From: Pseudorhodobacter antarcticus
GTDB lineage: Bacteria > Pseudomonadota > Alphaproteobacteria > Rhodobacterales > Rhodobacteraceae
Reading direction: 5' to 3'
Length of the DNA: 8,214 nucleotides
NCBI GenBank assembly: GCA_945897655.1
Contig: CAMDHB010000143.1
Location: 1 to 8,214, forward strand
The position numbers were made by a program, and so were the translations under genes. Of this stretch, positions 1 through 4,877 are shown in pieces. Below the pieces are notes generated by a model that was not told the origin of the DNA, ran no database searches, and worked only from the letters and a program-made list of their open reading frames with translations. Positions within the stretch are counted from its first letter, which is position 1. Every line of letters begins with the position of its first letter.

Positions 1-446
1 AGCATCCATTCCCGCGCCGCGTCCAACTCATCCATCGTCATCTCCAGCAACCGCTGGGCAACATGCGGGGTGGTGGCCATCATGTCCTCAAACGGCTTCC
101 TGCGGAAACAGCACATCAACAGATCAGTGGTCGCCGTCACATCATAGGGCGCCGTCGTCCGCCCCGGCCGTCCCACGAAATCCGACGGCAGCAACAACCC
201 CACCATCTGCCGCCGCCCATCCTCCATCGTCTGGGTCAGCGTCGCGATGCCAGAGACGACCGAGGCGACAAAGTCCATCCGATCCCCCGACCAGATCACC
301 GTCTGCCCGGCCTGAAAGCTGCGATAGTATTTCATCGCATCCAACCGGGCCAGTTCATCCGCCTCACAGCGCGAACACACGGCACGATGACGGATCGGGC
401 AATCGCCACAATCTTGCGGGGCGAGTTTCGGCAGGTGCAACGACAT
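1..446 (-). CDS. fnrL: FnrL, Crp/Fnr-family oxygen-responsive transcription regulator (partial, N-terminal ~148 residues)
   Basis: Reading the minus strand from the ATG at 446-444 gives MSLHLPKLAPQDCGDCPIRH and an open frame to the window edge; the C-terminal part with the DNA-binding helix-turn-helix lies outside. FNR proteins carry an O2-labile [4Fe-4S] cluster, dimerise without oxygen and bind TTGAT-N4-ATCAA. Visible ligand candidates are Cys13, Cys16 and Cys24 (C-x2-C-x7-C), with Cys27 and a central Cys111/Cys112 pair, one of which should be the fourth ligand. The cyclic-nucleotide-binding-like beta roll includes TLTQTMEDGRRQMVGLLLPS at about residues 69-88, and the dimer helix starts near EMTMDELDAAREWM. 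The match to Rhodobacter-type FnrL is strong by eye. A GGAAGG-type ribosome site lies about 6-10 bases before the ATG. The gene diverges from hemN across a 62-bp gap, the usual Rhodobacteraceae arrangement, and the shared FNR box suggests it may also control itself. Confidence 0.95.
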   Translation of the reverse strand, partial: MSLHLPKLAPQDCGDCPIRHRAVCSRCEADELARLDAMKYYRSFQAGQTVIWSGDRMDFVASVVSGIATLTQTMEDGRRQMVGLLLPSDFVGRPGRTTAPYDVTATTDLLMCCFRRKPFEDMMATTPHVAQRLLEMTMDELDAAREWM

Positions 447-461
447 CTCGGGACCTTCCAT

Positions 462-475
462 TTGATTTGGATCAA
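462..475. promoter_or_regulatory. FNR/FnrL binding site (perfect consensus) between fnrL and hemN
   Basis: TTGATTTGGATCAA matches the FNR consensus TTGAT-N4-ATCAA at all ten specified positions. Its centre (468.5) is 31 bp from the centre of a TAGAAT -10 element reading towards hemN, the geometry of a class II FNR-activated promoter. On the other side it sits only 16 bp before the fnrL ATG, where bound FnrL would more likely block than activate transcription. Confidence 0.92.
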
Positions 476-496
476 GGAACAGACCAACTCTCTTTC

Positions 497-502
497 TAGA
501 AT
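497..502 (+). promoter_or_regulatory. hemN -10 element, class II FNR promoter, predicted start at or next to the ATG
   Basis: TAGAAT matches TATAAT at five of six bases. No good -35 hexamer is present; the FNR box takes that place. Counting 7 bases from the hexamer puts the transcription start at about 509, and counting 41.5 bases from the FNR box centre gives 510. Both fall on the hemN start codon, so this promoter would yield a leaderless mRNA unless another, upstream start is used. Confidence 0.6.
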
Positions 503-508
503 AGACCC

Positions 509-1861
509 ATGACACAATATACACAACTCGCGCGATTTGGCCTCTTTGACGCCCGCGTTCCCCGTTACACCAGCTACCCAACGGCCCCACAGTTCGCGGG
601 TGGCGTGGGACCCCTTCAATTCACCCGCTGGATTGAGGATATCCCTGAAGGCTCCACGATCTCGCTTTACCTGCACGTGCCCTTCTGCCGTCGCCTGTGC
701 TGGTTTTGCGCCTGCCGGACCCAAGGCACCTCTTCTGACGCACCCGTCATCGCCTATGTAAAAACCCTGCAGGCCGAACTGGAGTTGCTGGCCCACCACC
801 TGCCTCAAGGGGTTCACCTCAGTCGGCTGCACTGGGGCGGCGGGACGCCTACTCTGATGGAGCCTGGGTTGATCCGGGATCTGGCCGGGTCGATTTTGGA
901 GGTGGCACCGCTGGCACCCGGCGCGGAATTCTCGGTCGAGATTGACCCGAACGAAGTGGATGCTGCCCGCCTGGACGCCTTGGCTGCCGCTGGCATGAAC
1001 CGCGCCTCGATCGGGGTGCAGGATTTCGACCCCGAGATTCAGAAAACCATCGGGCGCGAGCAGAGCTTTGCCTTGACCCGTGATGTGGTGGACATGATCC
1101 GTGCGCGGGGCATCACCAGCCTGAACGCCGACATTCTGTTTGGTCTGCCACATCAGACGGGGCCGCGCATCGCGGAATCGGTGCAAAAACTGCTCAGCTT
1201 TTCGCCCGACCGGGTCGCCTTGTATGGCTATGCCCACGTCCCTTGGATGAGCCGGCGTCAACAGATGATCCCGGCCGAAGCGATGCCGACCCCGCATGAC
1301 CGTCTGCATCTGTTCGAGGTGGCGCAAGAGTTGTTTCTGGCGGATGGGTATCAGGCCATCGGGATTGACCACTTTGCCAAGCCTGCGGATGGGTTGGCCG
1401 TGGCGGCGCGGTCGGGGCATTTGCGGCGGAATTTTCAGGGCTACACCGACGACAGCGCGCCCATTCTGGTGGGCTTAGGGGCCTCATCGATCTCGCGGTT
1501 TCCGCAGGGGTATGCCCAGAATGCGGCCGGGACGGCGGACCATACACGGGCCATCCGGGCCGGGCAGTTTTCGACCCACCGGGGCCATGTCTTTGCCGGG
1601 CAGGATTTGCTGAGGGCCCGCATCATCGAGGCTTTGATGAGCGATTTTCGGGTGGACCGGGCAGAACTGGCGGGGTTCGCCACCTCGGTAGTCGAGGTCG
1701 ATGCGATGCTGTCACGGGTCGCCCGGGCCTTTCCGGGGATGGTGGTTCTGGACGACGAGGCCCTGAGAATTCTGGACCAGGCCCAGCCCCTGGCACGGGT
1801 CATCGCGCGGGAATTTGACGCCTATGATCAGACCAAGGCCCAGCATTCTGCGGCGATATGA
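509..1861 (+). CDS. hemN: Oxygen-independent coproporphyrinogen III oxidase (radical SAM)
   Basis: HemN decarboxylates two propionate side chains of coproporphyrinogen III to make protoporphyrinogen IX without O2, feeding haem and bacteriochlorophyll synthesis in the cytosol. The 450-residue length fits the family (about 450-460). The N-terminal lid segment PRYTSYPTA is at 19-27. The cluster motif is Cys60-x3-Cys64-x2-Cys67, followed by Cys69, the CxxxCxxCxC form typical of true HemN rather than HemW-like paralogues. Tyr54 lies six residues before the first Cys as in the E. coli enzyme. The SAM-contacting GGGTPT is at 110-115, and a GLGASSISRFPQGYAQN-type segment lies near 326-342. The start is fixed by the conserved N-terminus LARFGLFDARVPRYTSYPTA. 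No Shine-Dalgarno sequence precedes the ATG. Rhodobacteraceae may hold both hemN and hemZ copies; next to fnrL the copy is sometimes named hemZ. The perfect FNR box indicates induction at low oxygen. Confidence 0.96.
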   Translation: MTQYTQLARFGLFDARVPRYTSYPTAPQFAGGVGPLQFTRWIEDIPEGSTISLYLHVPFCRRLCWFCACRTQGTSSDAPVIAYVKTLQAELELLAHHLPQGVHLSRLHWGGGTPTLMEPGLIRDLAGSILEVAPLAPGAEFSVEIDPNEVDAARLDALAAAGMNRASIGVQDFDPEIQKTIGREQSFALTRDVVDMIRARGITSLNADILFGLPHQTGPRIAESVQKLLSFSPDRVALYGYAHVPWMSRRQQMIPAEAMPTPHDRLHLFEVAQELFLADGYQAIGIDHFAKPADGLAVAARSGHLRRNFQGYTDDSAPILVGLGASSISRFPQGYAQNAAGTADHTRAIRAGQFSTHRGHVFAGQDLLRARIIEALMSDFRVDRAELAGFATSVVEVDAMLSRVARAFPGMVVLDDEALRILDQAQPLARVIAREFDAYDQTKAQHSAAI

Positions 1862-1867
1862 GGTGTC

Positions 1868-1887
1868 TCCACATGTGGACGCTTTCG
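1868..1887. repeat. Palindrome TCCACATGTGGA plus CGCTTTC, first copy of a repeated motif
   Basis: A perfect 12-bp palindrome (1868-1879) lies 7 bp after the hemN stop and continues as CGCTTTC (to 1886). The same motif recurs at 2064-2082 as TCCAGATCTGGACGCTTTC. The only two differences in 19 bases are a C/G swap and its mirror G/C swap, so the palindrome is kept in both copies. Confidence 0.55.
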
Positions 1888-1922
1888 AATATCTATATTC
1901 ATCAATAGCTTGCGTTTTTCTG

Positions 1923-1941
1923 GTAACGCACTGTTAACCAT
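1923..1941 (+). promoter_or_regulatory. Possible CtrA box (GTAA-N7-TTAACCAT)
   Basis: GTAA at 1923-1926 and TTAA at 1934-1937 are separated by 7 bases, one mismatch from the CtrA consensus TTAA-N7-TTAA. The right half continues to TTAACCAT, a form seen in alphaproteobacterial CtrA half-sites. No annotated gene starts downstream on the plus strand before 2092, so if real it would drive a small RNA or micro-ORF. It could be chance in AT-rich DNA. Confidence 0.3.
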
Positions 1942-1949
1942 AAACTTGC

Positions 1950-2018
1950 ATGGGCTTACATCGTGACGGATGCAGCCCCCTGATCTGGAAGGAACAGCCA
2001 AAGATTAAGCCATCGTGA
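1950..2018 (+). other. Candidate small transcript or 22-codon micro-ORF
   Basis: An ATG at 1950 opens a 22-codon frame (MGLHRDGCSPLIWKEQPKIK then PS and stop) 9 bases after the CtrA-like box. No ribosome site precedes it. The same stretch can fold as RNA: GGGCT (1952-1956) pairs with AGCCC (1974-1978), and CATC (1959-1962) with GATG (1969-1972), enclosing loop GTGACG. A transcript could end at the palindrome at 2056-2083. I do not recognise it as a known family; it may be an sRNA, a peptide or nothing. Confidence 0.2.
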
Positions 2019-2055
2019 ATTTTCGAAAGCCAACCCTTTGATATATATAGGTTGT

Positions 2056-2083
2056 GGAAAGCGTCCAGATCTGGACGCTTTCC
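2056..2083. terminator. Perfect 28-bp palindrome between convergent hemN and alpha-glucosidase genes, probable bidirectional terminator
   Basis: Two 14-base arms meet without a spacer (GGAAAGCGTCCAGA and its reverse complement), so either strand forms the same hairpin. It starts 9 bp beyond the alpha-glucosidase stop and lies between the ends of two converging genes. No U-run follows on the plus strand (TGTGTC); on the minus strand a loose AT-rich stretch follows about 6 bases later. It may act as a weak or Rho-assisted terminator, a transcript-end stabiliser, or a protein-binding site. Confidence 0.5.
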
Positions 2084-2092
2084 TGTGTCAGG

Positions 2093-3703
2093 TCAGGCCT
2101 TCAGGCTGACAGGGCCCGTCACCGTCAGAAATGCTGATCCGTTTGGCCCAAGCGTCAGGGTCTGGCCCGACAAACCCGCCTCCAGCGACGGCCCGGTCAG
2201 GCCGGATACCCCGGTGACGGCCAGCGTGCAGGGGGTGGGGGACAGGTTGAAGACGCAGAGCAACCCTTCCCCCCGGGTGAAGGCCAGCACGGGTTCGGGC
2301 GTGTCCAGAAAGCGGGTCTTGCCGGTGATCAGATCGGCCGAGGCGCGGCGGAAGGCCAGCATGGCGCGGTAGTGTTCCAGCACAGACCCCGCCACACCCT
2401 GCTGGCTGGCCACATTGCGCGCCAGTTGCGGGGCCTTGACCGGCAGCCACGGCATGCCATTCCCCCGGCTGAAGCCGCCGTTGACGCCGCTATCCCAGAC
2501 CATCGGTGTGCGGGTGTTGTCGCGGCCAATCGGTTCGGGCCAGAAGTTGATACCTTGGGGATCGGTCAGCTCCTCGAAATCCAGTTGGGTGTCGGTCTGG
2601 CCAAGTTCTTCGCCCTGCCAAAGACAGATCGAGCCTTCGAAGGACAACAAGAGCGAGGCTGCCTGACGGGCAAGGTGGTCTTGCGACGCGCCATGTTTGG
2701 CCCAGCGGGAGGCGTGGCGCACCACGTCATGGTTGGAAAACGCCCACATCGGCCAGCCGTTGGGCGCGCCCTTGAAAAACTCATCCAGCTTGCCGCGAAA
2801 GAAGGCGGCGGAGTAGTCGTAGGACATCAACTCGAAACTGTAGCACTGATGCAGACGGCCCGGGGCGGTGTATTCGCCCATCATGCGGATGGCGTGATGC
2901 GCCTCGCCCATCTCACCCACCGAGGCGCGGTTGTCATAGCTGTCAAGCACGCGGCGGATGCGTTCCATCCATGCCAGGTTCTCGGGCTGGTTCTTGGAAA
3001 AGATGTGGTATTGCATCGCATAGGGGTTGCCCTCGGGCTGGGTCTTGACCCGGTAATCGGCGGGGTTGTCGCGGAACAGGCGGTCGTGGAAGAAGTAGTT
3101 GACGGTGTCGAAGCGGAAGCCATCCACCCCCCGGTCCAGCCAGAAGCGCATGTTTTCCACCATCCAGTCCTGCACGGCGGGGTTGTGAAAGTTCCAGTCG
3201 GGTTGCTGGGGCAGGAAGTTGTGCAGGTAGTATTGCTTGCGCCGGGCATCCCATTGCCAGCAGGAGCCGCCAAAGACCGAAATCCAGTTGCTGGGCGGTG
3301 AGCCATCATGTTTGGGATCGGCCCAGACGAACCAATCCGCCTTGGGGTTGTCCCGGCTGGAACGGCTTTCCTTGAAGAACGGATGCTGGTCGGAGGCGTG
3401 GCTGAGGACCTGGTCGATGATGACCTTGAGGCCCAAGTCGTGGGCGCGGGCGATCAGGGTGTCGAAATCGGCCAGGGTGCCAAAGACCGGGTCAACATCG
3501 GTGTAGTTCGACACGTCATAGCCCATGTCCAGCATGGGCGAGGTGAAGATCGGCGAGAGCCAGACCGCATCGCAGCCCAGTTCCGCGATGTGCGGCAGGC
3601 GGCGGGTTATCCCGGCCAAGTCACCGACCCCATCACCGTTGTCATCCTGAAACGACCGGGGATAGACCTGATAGGTCACTGATCCGCGCCACCATTCCGT
3701 CAT
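2093..3703 (-). CDS. aglA: Alpha-glucosidase, GH13 family (AglA-type)
   Basis: The enzyme hydrolyses alpha-glucosidic bonds in sucrose, maltose or related oligosaccharides; no signal peptide is seen, so it should act in the cytosol on imported sugars. From the ATG at 3703 it is 536 residues, matching the family's usual ~540. It starts MTEWWRGSVTYQVYPRSF, the typical family N-terminus. A metal-binding DDNGDGVGD loop lies at 20-28. GH13 regions are region I DQVLSH (97-102), region II FRFDTVN with nucleophile Asp199, region III VGEMGE with acid/base Glu264, and region IV SNHDV with Asp326. A beta-sandwich C domain ends the protein. The frame stays open to 3838, but the upstream residues do not look family-like and would cross the promoter; GGGGGCAGGC precedes the chosen ATG. 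AglA genes usually sit with the aglEFGK transporter genes; here the gene stands alone. A sigma70-like promoter and LacI-type palindrome lie upstream. Confidence 0.93.
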   Translation of the reverse strand: MTEWWRGSVTYQVYPRSFQDDNGDGVGDLAGITRRLPHIAELGCDAVWLSPIFTSPMLDMGYDVSNYTDVDPVFGTLADFDTLIARAHDLGLKVIIDQVLSHASDQHPFFKESRSSRDNPKADWFVWADPKHDGSPPSNWISVFGGSCWQWDARRKQYYLHNFLPQQPDWNFHNPAVQDWMVENMRFWLDRGVDGFRFDTVNYFFHDRLFRDNPADYRVKTQPEGNPYAMQYHIFSKNQPENLAWMERIRRVLDSYDNRASVGEMGEAHHAIRMMGEYTAPGRLHQCYSFELMSYDYSAAFFRGKLDEFFKGAPNGWPMWAFSNHDVVRHASRWAKHGASQDHLARQAASLLLSFEGSICLWQGEELGQTDTQLDFEELTDPQGINFWPEPIGRDNTRTPMVWDSGVNGGFSRGNGMPWLPVKAPQLARNVASQQGVAGSVLEHYRAMLAFRRASADLITGKTRFLDTPEPVLAFTRGEGLLCVFNLSPTPCTLAVTGVSGLTGPSLEAGLSGQTLTLGPNGSAFLTVTGPVSLKA

Positions 3704-3728
3704 GCCTGCCCCCATGTTTGCTGAGGTT

Positions 3729-3757
3729 AGCATAGGGGGTGGCAGAGCGGCCTTCAA
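3729..3757 (-). promoter_or_regulatory. Sigma70-like promoter of the alpha-glucosidase gene
   Basis: On the minus strand TTGAAG (3757-3752) and TATGCT (3734-3729) are separated by 17 bp, the optimal spacing; each hexamer matches the consensus at four of six bases. The predicted transcript starts near 3722, leaving a leader of about 20 bases before the ATG at 3703. This supports the 3703 start over any codon further upstream. Confidence 0.55.
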
Positions 3758-3765
3758 ACCGGTTT
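3756..3765. promoter_or_regulatory. Possible LacI-family operator AAACCGGTTT
   Basis: A perfect 10-bp palindrome with a central CG overlaps the first two bases of the -35 hexamer of the alpha-glucosidase promoter. LacI/GalR-family repressors bind palindromes with a central CG, and alpha-glucoside genes of this group are often controlled by such a regulator (AglR). The site is short, the flanks are not symmetric, and no regulator gene is in the window. Confidence 0.35.
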
Positions 3766-3806
3766 CTGCGTTGCAAAGCCCGGGTCGGGTGGCGTGAGGA
3801 TCAAGG

Positions 3807-3873
3807 CGATTTCTGTGCAGAAATCGAAACGAAACCATCGATGGTTTCGGTACGGAGTTTTCGAAAACTCCGT
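3807..3873. repeat. Three tandem palindromes between the DUF1489 and alpha-glucosidase genes
   Basis: 3807-3826 is CGATTTCTG-TG-CAGAAATCG (9-bp arms, 2-bp spacer). 3830-3849 is CGAAACCATCGATGGTTTCG (10-bp arms, no spacer). 3852-3873 is an 11-bp-arm palindrome, ACGGAGTTTTC followed by its reverse complement. They are 3 and 2 bp apart, each is perfect, and their sequences are unrelated. They start 7 bp after the DUF1489 stop in its direction of transcription. Possible roles are termination, 3'-end protection, or repeated protein-binding sites; short T-rich stretches follow the second palindrome on the minus strand. Confidence 0.8.
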
Positions 3874-3880
3874 TCTTTTG

Positions 3881-4309
3881 TCAGCGGACGCCCAGTTCGG
3901 CCAGGGCTTGTGCCATTTGCAGGGGCAGGGTGTCTTCGTTCAGGCGGGTGGTGCGACGGTCGGGCGGGCTGTCGGCGGGGTCGAGGTAGCGCCAGCCTTG
4001 GAACGGGCGTCGGGGGGCTGCTTCGGTGCGGATCACGCGGGCATCGAGGACGAGGGCGCAGCGGCGGATGCCGTCGGCGCCCAGACGTTCATCCAGCGCA
4101 AGGATCCGCTGGCGAGCCAGTATGACGCCCTTGATCACCCAGTAGAGGGAACCTTGCAGCACCTCAGCCTCGCGCTTGGGCCACATGCGGGTGATGTGTT
4201 CGGTGCGGCCTGCGGGCCAGTGGGCGGCGTGGTCGCGGTGCCAAGCCTCCAGATCCTCGACCGATTCGGCGCCGACGCAGAGTTTCAGAAGATTGGTGAT
4301 TTCGGGCAA
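3881..4309 (-). CDS. DUF1489 family protein, function unknown
   Basis: I recognise the alphaproteobacterial DUF1489 family from NLLKLCVGAESVEDLEAW (6-23), TEHITRMWPKR (36-46) and GSLYWVIKGVILARQRIL (53-70). The protein is small and soluble with no signal peptide or membrane segment; no function is known. The start is the uncertain point. A TTG at 4309 gives 142 residues (MPEITNLLKLCVG...) and has a good ribosome site, AAAGGA, 7 bases upstream. An in-frame ATG at 4339 would add 10 residues (MITGSTKDQA) but is preceded by a C-rich stretch with no ribosome site. Family members begin close to the NLLKLCVG motif, which also favours the shorter form. The gene is divergent from the small secreted protein and is followed by the triple palindrome. 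Confidence 0.88.
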   Translation of the reverse strand: MPEITNLLKLCVGAESVEDLEAWHRDHAAHWPAGRTEHITRMWPKREAEVLQGSLYWVIKGVILARQRILALDERLGADGIRRCALVLDARVIRTEAAPRRPFQGWRYLDPADSPPDRRTTRLNEDTLPLQMAQALAELGVR

Positions 4310-4354
4310 GGCCTGGTCCTTTGTGCTGCCCGTGATCATAGGGCGGGGGGAGGG

Positions 4355-4371
4355 ATTTACAATTGCATGGT
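4355..4371 (-). promoter_or_regulatory. 17-bp element shared with the VPLPG-CTERM gene upstream region
   Basis: On the minus strand ACCATGCAATTGTAAAT lies 45 bp before the TTG start of the DUF1489 gene. A near-identical ACCATCGCATTGTAAAT (14 of 17, differing only in the middle three bases) lies 39 bp before the TTG start of the gene at 7443-8081. The similar position suggests a promoter or -10 region; no strong -35 is visible. Confidence 0.35.
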
Positions 4372-4379
4372 CGGATGGG

Positions 4380-4425
4380 TTGAAAACCTTTCTGTGGATA
4401 CTAGGCTTTCCTGTACGTCATCCAA
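4380..4425. promoter_or_regulatory. Possible interleaved divergent promoters
   Basis: Plus strand: TTGAAA (4380-4385), 16 bp, TAGGCT (4402-4407), reading to the secreted protein gene. Minus strand: TTGGAT (4425-4420), 16 bp, TAGTAT (4403-4398), reading to the DUF1489 gene. The two -10 elements overlap, so polymerase could not occupy both at once. All hexamers are weak matches (3-5 of 6), so this is tentative. Confidence 0.3.
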
Positions 4426-4439
4426 CAACAGGAACCCCC

Positions 4440-4790
4440 ATGCGCGCACTTCGTCTTGCCCCTTTTGCCTTGCTGCTTGCCCTGCCTGCTGCAGCACAGG
4501 ATCTGGCCACCACCGACGCCATCAAGGCAGCCATCACCGGCAATACCGTTCAGGGGGCGATGACCTCCTCGGGCGCCTACACCGAGTTTTATGCGGCGGA
4601 TGGCGTGATCAAGGGCAAGGATTACACCGGCACCTGGACGGTTGAGGCCGACAAGATGTGCTTTGCCTATGGCACGGACCCTGCCACCTGCTTTGGCCTG
4701 AAGCTTGCCGGGGATCAGGTGATCTGGGTTGGTGCCAGCGGAGATGAGGGCACGGGCACGATCCTGCCGGGCAACCCCAACAACTGGTAG
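4440..4790 (+). CDS. Small secreted (periplasmic) protein of unknown function
   Basis: The 116-residue protein begins with a clear Sec signal peptide: MRALR, a hydrophobic stretch APFALLLALP (7-16), and a likely cut after Ala-Ala-Ala19. The mature part of about 97 residues reads as a small beta-rich domain, with AITGNTVQGAM (31-41), a GAYTEFYAADGVIKGKDYTG segment (45-64), TWTVEADKMCFAY (65-77) and a WVGASGDEGTG end (96-106). Cys74 and Cys84 are the only cysteines and could form a disulfide. Similar small proteins with an ITGNTVxG start and a YTGxWTV-MCF core occur in Rhodobacteraceae as uncharacterised proteins, from memory. AGGAA lies 6 bases before the ATG. It is divergent from the DUF1489 gene and precedes nrdJ by 87 bp with a hairpin between, so co-transcription is unlikely. 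Confidence 0.85.
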   Translation: MRALRLAPFALLLALPAAAQDLATTDAIKAAITGNTVQGAMTSSGAYTEFYAADGVIKGKDYTGTWTVEADKMCFAYGTDPATCFGLKLAGDQVIWVGASGDEGTGTILPGNPNNW

Positions 4791-4825
4791 GTCGCGACGC
4801 GGGCGCTGCTTTAGGTTGCCTTGAG

Positions 4826-4857
4826 GGACCAGACGGCCTATCTTGGCTGTCTGGTCC
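4826..4857 (+). terminator. Strong hairpin between the secreted protein gene and nrdJ
   Basis: Arms GGACCAGACGGCC (4826-4838) and GGCTGTCTGGTCC (4845-4857) form a 13-bp stem with a single G-U pair and loop TATCTT. It begins 36 bp after the stop codon and ends 20 bp before the nrdJ ATG. No U-run follows (AAATCTGAGG). It probably terminates or protects the upstream transcript; if nrdJ is transcribed through it, it would sit just before the ribosome site and could affect translation. Confidence 0.6.
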
Positions 4858-4877
4858 AAATCTGAGGTATATCCATA

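Larger units (their letters stand above)
1876..2067. repeat. MITE-like ~190-bp segment bounded by imperfect 33-bp inverted repeats
   Basis: The segment begins TGGACGCTTTC (1876-1886), and its other end read on the minus strand also begins TGGACGCTTTC (2067-2057). Beyond these 11 exact bases the arms stay similar, with CTATAT and ATCAA blocks aligned without gaps; by hand about 25 of 33 positions agree (1876-1908 against 2067-2035). There is no coding capacity for a transposase and I see no clear target-site duplication. It could be a short non-autonomous element, or a transcribed region whose ends pair. Inside are a CtrA-like box, a small hairpin and a 22-codon frame. Confidence 0.4.

Noticed and set aside
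63..512. 149-codon plus-strand frame opposite fnrL
   Set aside because: It is antisense to a clearly recognisable FnrL and rich in Arg/His/Pro, as expected of a GC-rich shadow frame.
332..1420. 362-codon minus-strand frame opposite hemN
   Set aside because: It overlaps the well-supported hemN and shows no family features; compositional shadow.
2372..3301. 309-codon plus-strand frame opposite the alpha-glucosidase gene
   Set aside because: Antisense to intact GH13 motifs, with His/Val/Gly-rich composition and no domain.
3704..3838. 45-residue N-terminal extension of the alpha-glucosidase
   Set aside because: It would cover the promoter and a palindrome, is not family-like, and the chosen ATG gives the standard N-terminus and length.
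4791..4877. Cobalamin riboswitch before nrdJ
   Set aside because: The gap is only 87 bp and lacks a B12-box-like sequence or the expected multi-stem structure.
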